This document shows positions 25,670 to 35,456 of a stretch of 64,000 bases of DNA, piece after piece (the first letter of the stretch is position 1; each line of letters opens with the position of its first letter). The notes below the pieces were generated by a model, which was not told the DNA's origin, did not search any database, and worked only from the letters and a program-made list of their open reading frames with translations. Source of the DNA: JACMNW01 sp963708425 (lineage in GTDB: Bacteria; Pseudomonadota; Alphaproteobacteria; Rhodobacterales; Rhodobacteraceae); assembly GCA_963708425.1 (NCBI GenBank), contig OY970206.1, forward strand, positions 1,798,001-1,862,000. The letters run 5' to 3'. The position numbers and the translations under genes were made by a program.

Positions 25670-26740
25670 ATGACTGATGGGCCAAGCCTTCTTGCCGAAA
25701 TGAACGACCGCTCGCGCGAGGTGTTTCGCCGCGTGGTTGAAGGCTATCTTGCGTCTGGGGATCCGGTTGGTTCGCGCACGCTAACTCGCTCTCTGTCCGA
25801 ACGGCTAAGTGCCGCCACCGTTCGCAATGTCATGCAGGATCTGGAATTTATGGGCCTGCTGGATAGTCCGCACATCTCAGCTGGCCGCATCCCAACCCAA
25901 CTTGGCTTGCGGATGTTTGTCGATGGACTGTTGGAAGTGGGCTCTGTTTCAGACGAAGATCGCGGTCGTATCGACGCCAATCTTGGCGGCAACGATCACG
26001 ATGTTCCGGCTATTCTTGATCATATTGGTGCTGCATTGTCGGGCATCACGCGCGGTGCCAGCGTGGTGTTGACGCCAAAGCATGAAGCGCCGATCCGGCA
26101 TATCGAATTTGTAAGCCTGTCCGCCGACCGCACGCTTGTAGTGTTGGTGTTTGCCGATGGCCACGTCGAAAATAGGGTGTTTTCGCCGCCACCCGGCCAG
26201 ACGCCGTCGTCGATGCGCGAAGCGGGTAATTTTCTGAACGCCCTGGCTGAAGGTAAAACCCTGTCAGAACTGCGCCGAACCTTTGCCCAAGATGTTGCCC
26301 GCCGACGGCAAGAAATAGATCAACTGGCGCATCAACTGGTCGAAAGTGGCCTCGCCTTATGGGAAAACCCGGGCGAGGGGTCAGAGCGGCTTTTGGTGCG
26401 CGGCCAGTCAAATTTAATCGGCGATTCCGCCGATGCGGGCGACATAGACCGTATCCGCACTCTGTTCGATGATCTGGAACGCAAGCGCGATATCGAAAAG
26501 TTTCTGGAACTGACTGAAACCGGCGAGGGCGTGCGCATTTTTATTGGCTCGGAGAATAAACTTTTCTCACTTTCGGGCTCCTCTTTGGTCGTCTCTCCCT
26601 ATATGAACGCTGATCGTAAGATTATTGGTGCCGTTGGTGTGATCGGTCCGACCCGGCTGAACTATGGCCGAATCGTCCCGATTGTGGATTACACGGCGCA
26701 ACTTGTTGGGCGGTTGGTGTCTGACAGAGGCAAAGGTTGA
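25670..26740 (+). CDS. hrcA: HrcA, heat-inducible transcription repressor
   Basis: A protein of 356 residues that represses chaperone genes by binding CIRCE elements, using GroEL as co-sensor. The N-terminal winged helix (NDRSREVFRRVVEGYLASGD, then PVGSRTLT) and the HrcA signature GLLDSPHISAGRIPT are clear, with a GAF-like core and C-terminal PTRLNYGRIVPIVDYTA. ATG 25670 has an AGGGA site upstream. grpE follows three bases after the stop, the usual hrcA-grpE operon. Confidence 0.94.
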   Translation: MTDGPSLLAEMNDRSREVFRRVVEGYLASGDPVGSRTLTRSLSERLSAATVRNVMQDLEFMGLLDSPHISAGRIPTQLGLRMFVDGLLEVGSVSDEDRGRIDANLGGNDHDVPAILDHIGAALSGITRGASVVLTPKHEAPIRHIEFVSLSADRTLVVLVFADGHVENRVFSPPPGQTPSSMREAGNFLNALAEGKTLSELRRTFAQDVARRRQEIDQLAHQLVESGLALWENPGEGSERLLVRGQSNLIGDSADAGDIDRIRTLFDDLERKRDIEKFLELTETGEGVRIFIGSENKLFSLSGSSLVVSPYMNADRKIIGAVGVIGPTRLNYGRIVPIVDYTAQLVGRLVSDRGKG

Positions 26741-26743
26741 AAG

Positions 26744-27307
26744 ATGGCGAAGGCTAAGAAAGACGAAATGGCAGATGATCAGCGCAGCGCTGATGACTTT
26801 GTACTGGATGAGATTGATTCCGAACCAGAACCCGATACCGATGAGCTGGATAATCTGCGCATCGAACGCGATGACATGCGTGATCGCTTCATGCGTGCGC
26901 TGGCAGATGCCGAAAACGCCCGTAAACGCGGCGAACGTGATCGGCGCGAGGCTGAACAATACGGTGGCTCCAAACTGGCCCGCGACATGCTGCCAGTCTA
27001 TGATGCGCTGCGCCGCGCGCTTGATTCGGCAACCGACGAACAACGCGAGGCATCGCCCGCATTGATCGAAGGCGTTGATCTGACGCTGCGCGAATTGACC
27101 AAAGTTCTGACCAAGCACGGGGTGGAGCCTATTTCGCCGAATGTCGGTGATACGTTCGATCCGCAGCAGCACGAAGCGATGTTCGAGGCGCCATTGCCCG
27201 GCACCAAAGTTGGCCAGATCATCCAGGTGATGGCGGAAGGCTTCATGCTGCACGACCGCCTGCTGCGCCCGGCGCAGGTTGGCGTTTCGTCGAATACCCA
27301 AGGCTAG
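26744..27307 (+). CDS. grpE: GrpE, DnaK nucleotide exchange factor
   Basis: A protein of 187 residues that releases ADP from DnaK. A long N-terminal coiled coil (about residues 30-85, RIERDDMRDRFMRALADAEN) is followed by the beta domain with DTFDPQQHEAMFEAP, and the C-terminal VAEGF-like VMAEGFMLHDRLLRPAQV. The acidic N-terminus is typical. It is the last gene of the hrcA operon. Confidence 0.95.
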   Translation: MAKAKKDEMADDQRSADDFVLDEIDSEPEPDTDELDNLRIERDDMRDRFMRALADAENARKRGERDRREAEQYGGSKLARDMLPVYDALRRALDSATDEQREASPALIEGVDLTLRELTKVLTKHGVEPISPNVGDTFDPQQHEAMFEAPLPGTKVGQIIQVMAEGFMLHDRLLRPAQVGVSSNTQG

Positions 27308-27342
27308 TTGGTTGGGGCAGGCCGGGGGTTTCACACCCCCCA

Positions 27343-27361
27343 GCCCGGCCACGGGCCGGGC
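27343..27361. terminator. GC-rich hairpin between grpE and mutS
   Basis: GCCCGGCC and GGCCGGGC form a perfect 8-bp stem with a three-base loop, between two convergent genes. Only a short T run follows, so it is a weak or Rho-assisted terminator candidate. Confidence 0.45.
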
Positions 27362-27449
27362 GTTCTTCGCGAAAACCTTCCACCGGAAGGCTTTTGATCG
27401 CTCATCACCCCGTGGAGTATTTTCACAAATAAGAAGCCGAAAGTTTGAA

Positions 27450-30089
27450 TTAAGTTTTCAGCATTTCGCGCAGCTCATAGATCAGCCGCAGCGCCTCGAT
27501 TGGCGTCAGCTCATCTGGGTGAATGGCTTTCAGACGCGCCTCGGCTGCCGATTCTTTCGCCACCGGCTTGGGTGCCAACGCAGGTGTTGCCCGGAACAGC
27601 GGCAAATCGTCGATCAGCGTCTTTTGCCGTGCTCCACCTTCGCGTTCCCCTGATTCCAGCGCCTCCAGCACCAGCTTGGCCCGATCAATCACCGATGCAG
27701 GCAGCCCCGCAAGCCGTGCCACCTGCACACCGTAGCTGCGATCCGCCGCCCCCTTGCGCACCTCATGCAGGAAGATCACGTCGCCTTCCCATTCCTTCAC
27801 TGTCACGGTTGCGTTTTCAACGCCTGCCAGTTTGCCCGCCAGTGCCGTCATTTCGTGGTAATGCGTGGCAAACAGCGCCCGGCAACGGTTGGTTTCATGC
27901 AGATGTTCCAGCGTTGCCCAAGCAATCGAAAGCCCGTCATACGTAGCCGTCCCGCGCCCGATTTCATCCAAGATCACCAAGGCCCGGTCATCAGCCTGGT
28001 TCAGGATCGCGGCGGTTTCGACCATTTCCACCATAAACGTCGACCGCCCCCGCGCCAGATCATCCGACGCCCCAACGCGGCTGAACAGCTGGCTGACCAA
28101 CCCGATATGCGCCGCACTGGCAGGCACGAAACTGCCGGTTTGCGCCAACAGGGCAATCAGCGCGTTTTGGCGCAGAAACGTCGATTTCCCCGCCATATTC
28201 GGGCCAGTCAGCAACCAGATTGCCGGTGTTCCGTCTTCGGTCAATGCGCAATCATTGGCCACAAAACCCGCCCCACCTTGCTTGCGCAAAGCCCGCTCCA
28301 CTACGGGATGGCGTCCGCCAGTTACGTTAAACGCGCGACTGTCATCCACTACCGGCTCGGCCCAGTTTTCCGATGCCGCCAAATCGGCGAAACCAGCAGC
28401 AAGATCAATCTCGGCCAAGGCCGAAGCAGCAGCGGCAATCTTGCCAGACTCCGCCAAAACAACGTCCTTTAGCGCCGAATAGTGTCTTTTCTCCAAATCC
28501 TGCGCATGGTTGCCCGCATTCAAAATCCGCGTCTCAATCTCGCTTAGCGGCACCGTGGTAAAGCGCACTTGGTTGGCCGTGGTTTGCCGATGAATAAAGG
28601 TTTGCGCCAGCGGAAGCGCCAGCATCCGTTCCGCATGGTTGGTCGTTGTTTCAATGAAATAGCCCAGCACATTGTTGTGCTTGATCTTCAGGCTGTTGAT
28701 CCCGGTTTGCGCCACGTAATCGGCCTGCATCCCCGCAATCACGCCCCGCCCTTCATCCCGCAGCCGCCGCGTTTCGTCCAGTTCGGCGTCAAAACCCGGC
28801 GCAATAAAACCGCCATCGCGCGTCAACAGCGGCGGTTCTTCAACCAAAGCCCGCGTCAGCACCTCGATCAACTCTGTATGCCCGCTCAGCGCCTTGGCCG
28901 CATTCGCCAGCCGCGGCACGACATCGGCAAACGTCGGTCCAAGCGCCATCGCTTGCGTTAGCCCTGCCCGAATAGCCGCCAGATCACGCGGCCCAGTCCG
29001 ATCCAACGCCAGTCGTGATAGTGCCCGATCCATGTCCGGCACACGGCGCAGCGCCTCGCGCAAATTGCCACGAAAGCGGCTCTGTTCCAGCAGAAATCGC
29101 ACAGACTCCAACCGCGAATGGATATCTACAAGATCGCACGACGGGTTCGACAACCGCCGTTCCAGCAACCGAGCCCCCGCCGCCGTCACAGTATGGTCAA
29201 TCGCCGCCAGAAGTGATCCGTCACGCCCGCCTGACAGCGCTGATGTCAGTTCCAGATTACGCCGGGTCGCGGCGTCAATCTGCATAGCGCCACCCGGAAC
29301 TTCCCGTTGCGGCGCGCGCAACATCGGCAGTTTGCCGCGCTGGGTCAGATCAAGATAATCCACCAGCGCACCCATCGCCGAAACCTCGGCTCGCTCAAAG
29401 GCCGCAAACGCATCCAGCGCGGCCACACCAAACAGCGAACACAACCGCCGGTCCGCGGCGCTTAAATCAAAACTCGCACGGCCAAGCGGTGTCACAGCCG
29501 CTCCGGTTTCCTCAACCGCCGTCGCCCATTCGGCCAGCTGTGCCTCGCAGATCAGCACTTCCTTGGGCGAAAGCCGCGCCAACTCCATCCCCAGCCGCAC
29601 TTTTGCCACCGGCATCACGCGCAGTTCACCGGTCGAGATATCAACCCAAGCCAGCGCCGCCCCGTCGCGAACCTCGGCAAAGGCCGCCAGAAAATTGTTG
29701 CGACGCGCCTCCAGCAAACTGTCTTCTGTCAATGTTCCGGGAGTGACCAAACGCACCACATCACGGCGCACAACGGCCTTGTAGCCACGCTTTTTGGCCT
29801 CACTAGGGTCTTCCAGCTGTTCCGCAATCGCCACGCGAAACCCTTTGCGGATCAGCGCCAACAAGTACCCTTCGGCGGCATGAACCGGCACGCCGCACAT
29901 GGCAATATCCTGCCCTAAATGTTGCCCGCGCTTGGTCAGGGCGATGTCCAATGCGGCGCTGGCCGCGACCGCATCGTCAAAGAACATCTCGTAAAAATCG
30001 CCCATCCGGTAAAACAAAATTGCCCCCGGATACTGCGCCTTGATCCCTAAATATTGCGCCATCATCGGCGTGGCACTGTCTTCGGTCAC
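27450..30089 (-). CDS. mutS: MutS, DNA mismatch recognition ATPase
   Basis: A protein of 879 residues that starts methyl-directed mismatch repair. The mismatch-wedge motif GDFYEMFFDD is near residue 35, the clamp and lever domains occupy the middle, and the ATPase end has Walker A GPNMAGKSTF, ALVILDEIGRGT and the FATHYHEMTAL segment. Length matches the family. Convergent with grpE; the upstream 126-base gap separates it from a divergent aminotransferase gene. Confidence 0.96.
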   Translation of the reverse strand: MTEDSATPMMAQYLGIKAQYPGAILFYRMGDFYEMFFDDAVAASAALDIALTKRGQHLGQDIAMCGVPVHAAEGYLLALIRKGFRVAIAEQLEDPSEAKKRGYKAVVRRDVVRLVTPGTLTEDSLLEARRNNFLAAFAEVRDGAALAWVDISTGELRVMPVAKVRLGMELARLSPKEVLICEAQLAEWATAVEETGAAVTPLGRASFDLSAADRRLCSLFGVAALDAFAAFERAEVSAMGALVDYLDLTQRGKLPMLRAPQREVPGGAMQIDAATRRNLELTSALSGGRDGSLLAAIDHTVTAAGARLLERRLSNPSCDLVDIHSRLESVRFLLEQSRFRGNLREALRRVPDMDRALSRLALDRTGPRDLAAIRAGLTQAMALGPTFADVVPRLANAAKALSGHTELIEVLTRALVEEPPLLTRDGGFIAPGFDAELDETRRLRDEGRGVIAGMQADYVAQTGINSLKIKHNNVLGYFIETTTNHAERMLALPLAQTFIHRQTTANQVRFTTVPLSEIETRILNAGNHAQDLEKRHYSALKDVVLAESGKIAAAASALAEIDLAAGFADLAASENWAEPVVDDSRAFNVTGGRHPVVERALRKQGGAGFVANDCALTEDGTPAIWLLTGPNMAGKSTFLRQNALIALLAQTGSFVPASAAHIGLVSQLFSRVGASDDLARGRSTFMVEMVETAAILNQADDRALVILDEIGRGTATYDGLSIAWATLEHLHETNRCRALFATHYHEMTALAGKLAGVENATVTVKEWEGDVIFLHEVRKGAADRSYGVQVARLAGLPASVIDRAKLVLEALESGEREGGARQKTLIDDLPLFRATPALAPKPVAKESAAEARLKAIHPDELTPIEALRLIYELREMLKT

Positions 30090-30215
30090 CCGTATTCCCC
30101 CTGATCACGGGGTGACCCTACAAAACCCGACTGCTGACGAAAAGCACCAAGTGGCGATCCGCCCCTTGGCGATTTGCGCGGGCCGCCGTAGCGTGGCGCA
30201 AATCAGGGGGCTTTC

Positions 30216-31115
30216 ATGACTGACCACGTTTCCACCCATCAGGCCGAGGAAGATGCGCGCAACGAGGCGATTTTAATCTATGTGAACGGTAAGATCGTAC
30301 CAAAGGCCCAGGCTATGGTTTCGGTCTACGACGCCGGGTTCATGTTGGGCGATGGCGTCTGGGAAGGTATCCGGCTGTACAATAGCCGGTGGTCGTTTCT
30401 AGACGATCACATAGACCGGCTGTTCGAGGCGGCAAAGGCGATTGATCTGACCCTGCACCTGACTAAAGAACAGGTGATTTCCGCCGTATTAGACACTCAA
30501 AAGGCCAATGGCATGCTGACCGATGCCCATGCCCGCCTGATGGTAACGCGCGGCGTCAAGACCCGGCCGTTTCAACACCCGCGCCTGTCCCAGCAAGGCC
30601 CGACCATGGTGATCATCATGGAACATTCGCGCCAAAAGCTGCCGCGGCCGATCAAGCTCGCCACTGTGCCCCACTTGCGCGGGCTACCGATGACCCAAGA
30701 CCCGAAACTGAACTCGCATTCCAAACTGAACTGCATTCTGGCGTGTATCGCCGCCGAAAAAGCTGGCGCGGATGAAGCGCTGATGCTGGACGTGCATGGT
30801 TTCGTGAACACCACGAACGCCTGCAACTTTTTCATTGTAAAAAAAGGCCAAGTCTGGACCAGCACTGGTGATTATTGCATGAACGGCATCACCCGCCAGA
30901 AGGTGATCGATCTGTGCCGGGCGAATGACATCCCGGTGTTCGAGCGTAACTTCAGTCTGGTCGATACCTATTCCGCAGACGAGGCGTTTTTGACTGGCAC
31001 CTTCGGCGCGCAAACGCCGGTCGGTTCCATCGACGGGCGGCAGATTGGCACTGGCCAAATGGGGCCGATGACCAAGCGCTTGCGCGGGCTTTACAAAATA
31101 CTGGTGGGGGCGTGA
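30216..31115 (+). CDS. Class IV PLP aminotransferase (BCAT/D-amino acid transaminase-like)
   Basis: A protein of 299 residues of the fold type IV aminotransferase family (IlvE, D-amino acid transaminase, PabC). VYDAGFMLGDGVWEGIRLY matches the family N-terminal signature and VNTTNACNFFIV the cofactor-phosphate region. The PLP lysine should be in DPKLNSHSKLN (K164 or K170), but its spacing to the Leu-Asn pair differs from the usual K-x-L-N. Substrate cannot be told. It precedes the sulfotransferase-dioxygenase gene by 52 bases on the same strand, suggesting a joint role. Confidence 0.85.
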   Translation: MTDHVSTHQAEEDARNEAILIYVNGKIVPKAQAMVSVYDAGFMLGDGVWEGIRLYNSRWSFLDDHIDRLFEAAKAIDLTLHLTKEQVISAVLDTQKANGMLTDAHARLMVTRGVKTRPFQHPRLSQQGPTMVIIMEHSRQKLPRPIKLATVPHLRGLPMTQDPKLNSHSKLNCILACIAAEKAGADEALMLDVHGFVNTTNACNFFIVKKGQVWTSTGDYCMNGITRQKVIDLCRANDIPVFERNFSLVDTYSADEAFLTGTFGAQTPVGSIDGRQIGTGQMGPMTKRLRGLYKILVGA

Positions 31116-31167
31116 TGCACAAATCGTATGCACAGGGGGTGCACAGCAGGTGTACGGGGGGTGACAG

Positions 31168-33135
31168 ATGAGAATTGCCATGTGGTCCGGCCCCCGAAAC
31201 CTGTCCACCGCGATGATGTATGCCTTCGCGGCACGGGGGGATTGCGTGGTTTGGGACGAGCCGTTTTATGCCGCCTATCTGCAGGCGACCGGCATCAACC
31301 ACCCTATGCGCGATGAAATTATCGCCGCCCATGACCCCGATCCCGATGTGATTGCCGCCACCTGCAAGGGCCCGGTTCCGCAGGGCAAAACCTACTTCTA
31401 CCAAAAGCATATGACGCTTCACATGATCCCGGAATTTGATCGTCGCTGGATGCGCGCCTGCCGCAATGTCTTCCTGATCCGGCATCCGGCTAGGGTAGTG
31501 GCGAGCTATGCGAAAAAGCGTGAAGGCGCCACTTTGCACGACATCGGTTTCACCCAACAGGCTGAATTGTTTGACGAAGTTGCCGATTGGTCGGGTGCTG
31601 CCCCCATCGTGATAGACAGTGACGATATCCGCTCCGACCCCGAAGCAATGCTGCAAAAACTATGTGCGGCCATCGGTATGCCGTTCACTCGAAAGATGCT
31701 GCATTGGCCCGCAGGCGGCAACGAAGCAGACGGCGTCTGGGCCCCACACTGGTACGCCGCCGTGCACCGCAGCACAGGGTTTGACGGTGCCGAAGGGCCG
31801 CTACCAAACCTGGGCGGCCCATACGCCGAACTGGCGCTTGCCGCCTTGCCGCATTATGAAAAGCTGGCCGAACATCGGCTGCAAATCTGCACGCGTCCAC
31901 AGCACCCAAGCGAGGGCACCGAACCAATGCTAACCGAAAGCAAAACCGCCGCCCGCGCCGCCCGGATCTACCTGAAATCCGCTGATTGTGACGTGTCAGA
32001 CCTTGCCAATTTGACGGCGCAAAAGGTCGATCTGGCCGACTATCCGTTGGCGTCTTCCGTCGTCTCGAACGTGCTGATCTACGATTGTGACGACCTGCGG
32101 CCTTTGCTGACAAGTGCCGAAAGTCGTCGGGAAATCATGGCGGAATGGGCTGATGCCATGCTGATCGGCCCCGGCGTTCTGGTGTTGAAACGGGCAGAAA
32201 CTGATTTGGCGATGATCGACCAAGCCTCTGATATATTTCGCAGATTGATCGATGACCAGAGCCGCAGCGGTTCCGGTGGCGGTGATCATTTCGCCAAACC
32301 GGGCGCGAACGACCGGATTTGGAACTCGCTGGAAAAACATTGTCTGGCCAGCCCCGAAAACTTCGCGCGCTATTACGGCAACCCGTTTTTGGCGCTGATC
32401 AGCGAGGCTTGGCTTGGCCCGAATTATCAGATGACGGCGCAGTTGAACGTTGTAAATCCCGGCGGCGCATCGCAGTCGCCACACCGTGATTATCACCTTG
32501 GTTTTCAGACGGCTGCAGACATCGAACGCTATCCACTGCACGTCCATTTGCTGTCGCCAGTGCTGACGCTGCAAGGTGCCATCGCCCATGTCGATGCCCC
32601 GTTAGAAGCTGGCCCAACCATGCTGCTGCCGTTCAGCCAACAGTATTCGGCGGGCTACTTGGCAATGGGGCGGGCCGATGTGAAAGACCATTTTGCCGCA
32701 CATCATGTGCAAGTTCCGCTGGAAAAGGGCGATATGCTGTTCTTCTCACCGGCGCTACTGCATGCCGCGGGTACCAACAAAACCTCCGACGTGAAGCGGA
32801 TGGTGAACTTGTTTCAGGTGTCTTCCTCCTATGGTCGCGCGATGGAAACCGTGGATCGTTTGCGCATGGCAAAGGCGCTTTACCCAACCCTGCGTGCGGC
32901 CCGAAAGTCTAGCAATTTGAACGATATACAAATCGCCGCAGCCATCGCCGCCTCGGCTGAGGGGTATTCGTTCCCCACAAATCTCGACCGCGATCCGCCC
33001 CTTGGTGGCATGGCCCCAAAGACCATGGCGCAATTAGTGACCGAGGCTTTGATGGCCGATTGGGACGACGCAACGCTGTTTACCGCCCTGGATGATCAGG
33101 CTGCGAAAAAGCTAGCGTACCGCAACTGGGTCTAA
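31168..33135 (+). CDS. Sulfotransferase-like domain joined to a PhyH-type dioxygenase domain
   Basis: One uninterrupted frame of 655 residues. Residues 1-250 look like a P-loop sulfotransferase-family protein: AMWSGPRNLSTAMMYAF is the PAPS-loop-like start and VFLIRHPARVVASYAKK the 3'-phosphate region. Residues 254-655 resemble phytanoyl-CoA dioxygenase: the Fe ligands HRD (SPHRDYHLGF) and a later His (PALLHAAGTNK), then a conserved Arg for 2-oxoglutarate. An in-frame ATG at 31927 with GAGGG upstream falls exactly at the domain junction, so this may be two genes without a stop between them, or a true fusion with an internal start. Confidence 0.75.
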   Translation: MRIAMWSGPRNLSTAMMYAFAARGDCVVWDEPFYAAYLQATGINHPMRDEIIAAHDPDPDVIAATCKGPVPQGKTYFYQKHMTLHMIPEFDRRWMRACRNVFLIRHPARVVASYAKKREGATLHDIGFTQQAELFDEVADWSGAAPIVIDSDDIRSDPEAMLQKLCAAIGMPFTRKMLHWPAGGNEADGVWAPHWYAAVHRSTGFDGAEGPLPNLGGPYAELALAALPHYEKLAEHRLQICTRPQHPSEGTEPMLTESKTAARAARIYLKSADCDVSDLANLTAQKVDLADYPLASSVVSNVLIYDCDDLRPLLTSAESRREIMAEWADAMLIGPGVLVLKRAETDLAMIDQASDIFRRLIDDQSRSGSGGGDHFAKPGANDRIWNSLEKHCLASPENFARYYGNPFLALISEAWLGPNYQMTAQLNVVNPGGASQSPHRDYHLGFQTAADIERYPLHVHLLSPVLTLQGAIAHVDAPLEAGPTMLLPFSQQYSAGYLAMGRADVKDHFAAHHVQVPLEKGDMLFFSPALLHAAGTNKTSDVKRMVNLFQVSSSYGRAMETVDRLRMAKALYPTLRAARKSSNLNDIQIAAAIAASAEGYSFPTNLDRDPPLGGMAPKTMAQLVTEALMADWDDATLFTALDDQAAKKLAYRNWV

Positions 33136-33144
33136 GCTTCGCCG

Positions 33145-34395
33145 TCAGCCCTTCTTCGCGACCCGTGCGTTCCGTGTCGCGATCAGCTTTAGCCGCAGCG
33201 CGTTCAACTTGATGAAACCCGCCGCGTCTTTCTGATCATAGGCACCTGCGTCTTCTTCGAACGTCACGTGCTTTTCCGAATAAAGGCTATGGTCCGACCA
33301 CCGCGCAACCGTGCGGGCAGAGCCTTTGTACAGCTTTACCCGCACCGTCCCCGACACATTATCTTGCGATTTGTCGATCAATGCCTGCAGCATCTCGCGT
33401 TCTGGCGAAAACCAAAAGCCGTTGTAAATCAGTTCGGCATAGCGCGGCATGATGCTGTCTTTCAGGTGCCCCGCACCAGCATCCATCGTAATTTGTTCAA
33501 TGCCGCGATGCGCTTCCAACAGAATTGTGCCGCCGGGGGTTTCGTAAACGCCACGTGATTTCATGCCAACAAAGCGGTTTTCCACCAGATCAAGACGGCC
33601 AACGCCATGCGCACCGCCAATTTCATTCAGTTTTGTCAGGATCGTTGCGGGCGACATCGGCACGCCGCTGACGGCCACTGCATCGCCACGCTCAAAAGTG
33701 ATTTCCACCATTTCGGGTGTATTCGGCGCCTCTTCCGGGGCAACGGTGCGCTGGTACACATATTCAGGCGCCTCATTACTCGGATCTTCCAACGCCTTGC
33801 CTTCAGACGAGGTGTGCAGCAGGTTCGCATCCACCGAAAACGGCGCTTCGCCGCGCTTGTCTTTGGCAATCGGGATCTGGTTCTTTTCGGCAAATTCAAT
33901 CAGCTTGGTCCTGCTGGTCAAATCCCATTCCCGCCACGGCGCGATAACCCGGATAGCAGGGTTCAAGGCGTAGGCCGACAGTTCAAACCGAACCTGATCA
34001 TTGCCTTTGCCGGTCGCCCCGTGTGCCACCGCATCTGCCCCGGTTTCCGCCGCAATCCGTACCAGATGCTGCGAGATTAGCGGTCGTGCAATCGACGTGC
34101 CAAGCAGATAAAGCCCTTCATACAAGGCGTTAGCGCGAAACATCGGAAACACGAAATCGCGCACGAATTCTTCGCGAACATCGACGATATGGATGTTTTC
34201 CGGCTTGATCCCCAGCAAAACCGCCTTGGCGCGGGCTGGTTCCAGCTCTTCGCCTTGGCCCAGATCGGCGGTGAACGTTACCACCTCGCAACCGTATTCG
34301 GTTTGCAGCCATTTGAGGATGATTGAGGTATCAAGCCCACCCGAATAGGCGAGCACAACCTTTTTTGGCGCAGATAGTTTCGTCAGCGCAGTCAT
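33145..34395 (-). CDS. argG: Argininosuccinate synthase
   Basis: A protein of 416 residues that joins citrulline and aspartate with ATP, the penultimate step of arginine synthesis. The N-type ATP pyrophosphatase P-loop AYSGGLDTSI is near residue 20; GATGKGNDQVRFE and SVDANLLHTSSEG are conserved. ATG 34395 has AAGAGG eight bases upstream and gives the family start; the frame to 34461 is not conserved. It ends nine bases from the convergent gene at 33135. Confidence 0.96.
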   Translation of the reverse strand: MTALTKLSAPKKVVLAYSGGLDTSIILKWLQTEYGCEVVTFTADLGQGEELEPARAKAVLLGIKPENIHIVDVREEFVRDFVFPMFRANALYEGLYLLGTSIARPLISQHLVRIAAETGADAVAHGATGKGNDQVRFELSAYALNPAIRVIAPWREWDLTSRTKLIEFAEKNQIPIAKDKRGEAPFSVDANLLHTSSEGKALEDPSNEAPEYVYQRTVAPEEAPNTPEMVEITFERGDAVAVSGVPMSPATILTKLNEIGGAHGVGRLDLVENRFVGMKSRGVYETPGGTILLEAHRGIEQITMDAGAGHLKDSIMPRYAELIYNGFWFSPEREMLQALIDKSQDNVSGTVRVKLYKGSARTVARWSDHSLYSEKHVTFEEDAGAYDQKDAAGFIKLNALRLKLIATRNARVAKKG

Positions 34396-34504
34396 GGGCA
34401 GCCTCTTTCCAAATTGGGCAATCTGGGGCTGCGATGTATTTGGTTTTGCCGACAGCAGCAAGGGCGCTGGGGGCGGCCATTATGGCTATCCCCAGCGCAG
34501 ATTT

Positions 34505-35248
34505 TTAGATATCCAGTAGCTTGCGAATATAGGCAATCGCTTCTGGTGAAAGCGTCCGTCCGTTGGCGGCAGCAAGCAACGCTTCGGCTTCGGTTTCACC
34601 CGCACCGGCGGCGGCAGTCTCGGCGTCGGCAATGGCGTCAACCAAGGCCGCACGATCTTCGTCGCGGGTTTGGGCCGCAGTAAGTTCTGCATTCAATGCC
34701 TCCAGCAGTGCCGGATCGTAACCTTCGGCCGCGGGATCAAGCGCTGCAATGTCAGTCTCAATTTCTGCAATTGTACGGCCCTGATCTGCCGCATCAAAAG
34801 CCGCCAGAGCATCATTCGCATCATCAATCGCAGCTTGCGCGCCCACCGCAGCCAGCGCTGCGTCGCGGTAAGCGGCCAAGCGGCCAACCTGGCTGTTCGG
34901 ACTGGCGTTTGCCAGTGCGTTCGGGTTGGCATGGGCTGCATTCAGCCCCTTCAGTTCCGATGCCAACAACCCGTGCGCGTTTTTGCCTTTTGACGTTTCA
35001 CCAGCCGAGGCGGTGTCGGTCGACGCTGCGGCTTTTCCGTTTCCACCGCCGTTGCCGGAATTCGACTTGCCGCCGCTCTTTCCGTTGCCGCCGCCATTAC
35101 CACCACTATTGCCGTTGCTGCCACCATTGCCGTTGCCATTGCCCGCGAAAGCGGCATCAGCACCGACGGAGGGGATCTGCAGCCCGACAGGGCCAAGAAG
35201 CATGGCTGATACACCAAGAACAATTAGAATTGGCTTTATTGAACGCAT
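34505..35248 (-). CDS. Secreted Gly/Asn-rich protein of unknown function
   Basis: A protein of 247 residues. A signal peptide (about residues 1-34, ending ADAAFA) is followed by about 40 residues of almost pure Gly, Asn, Ser and Lys in GNGNGGSNGN-type repeats, then an alanine-rich, probably helical region (about 95-235) with LLASELKGLNAAHANPNALA. Similar proteins occur in roseobacters as I recall, without assigned function. It lies 109 bases upstream of argG on the same strand, probably as its own unit. Strong composition bias means antisense frames here are artefacts. Confidence 0.75.
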   Translation of the reverse strand: MRSIKPILIVLGVSAMLLGPVGLQIPSVGADAAFAGNGNGNGGSNGNSGGNGGGNGKSGGKSNSGNGGGNGKAAASTDTASAGETSKGKNAHGLLASELKGLNAAHANPNALANASPNSQVGRLAAYRDAALAAVGAQAAIDDANDALAAFDAADQGRTIAEIETDIAALDPAAEGYDPALLEALNAELTAAQTRDEDRAALVDAIADAETAAAGAGETEAEALLAAANGRTLSPEAIAYIRKLLDI

Positions 35249-35456
35249 TATGACCGTCCTTTTCCATTTGGCCGCAGCCGATGTGACATCAGATTTCCTT
35301 GACCCTACCTAACTAATGGAAAAGAAGGCCAGAGTTGGGAAGAAATGTGGCAGTAGGCCAGAAGCGGCCAACAATGACTTCGCAAGACCGTAGTATCGGT
35401 GAAAACGTCAACAATGGTGGCAAGAAAAGCGACCTACAAATCAAAAAGGCGAATCG

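Noticed and set aside
34696..35312. Plus-strand frames rich in Pro/Arg/His opposite the Gly/Asn-rich secreted protein
   Set aside because: Composition is the mirror of the Gly/Asn repeat on the other strand; no start signal or recognisable domain.
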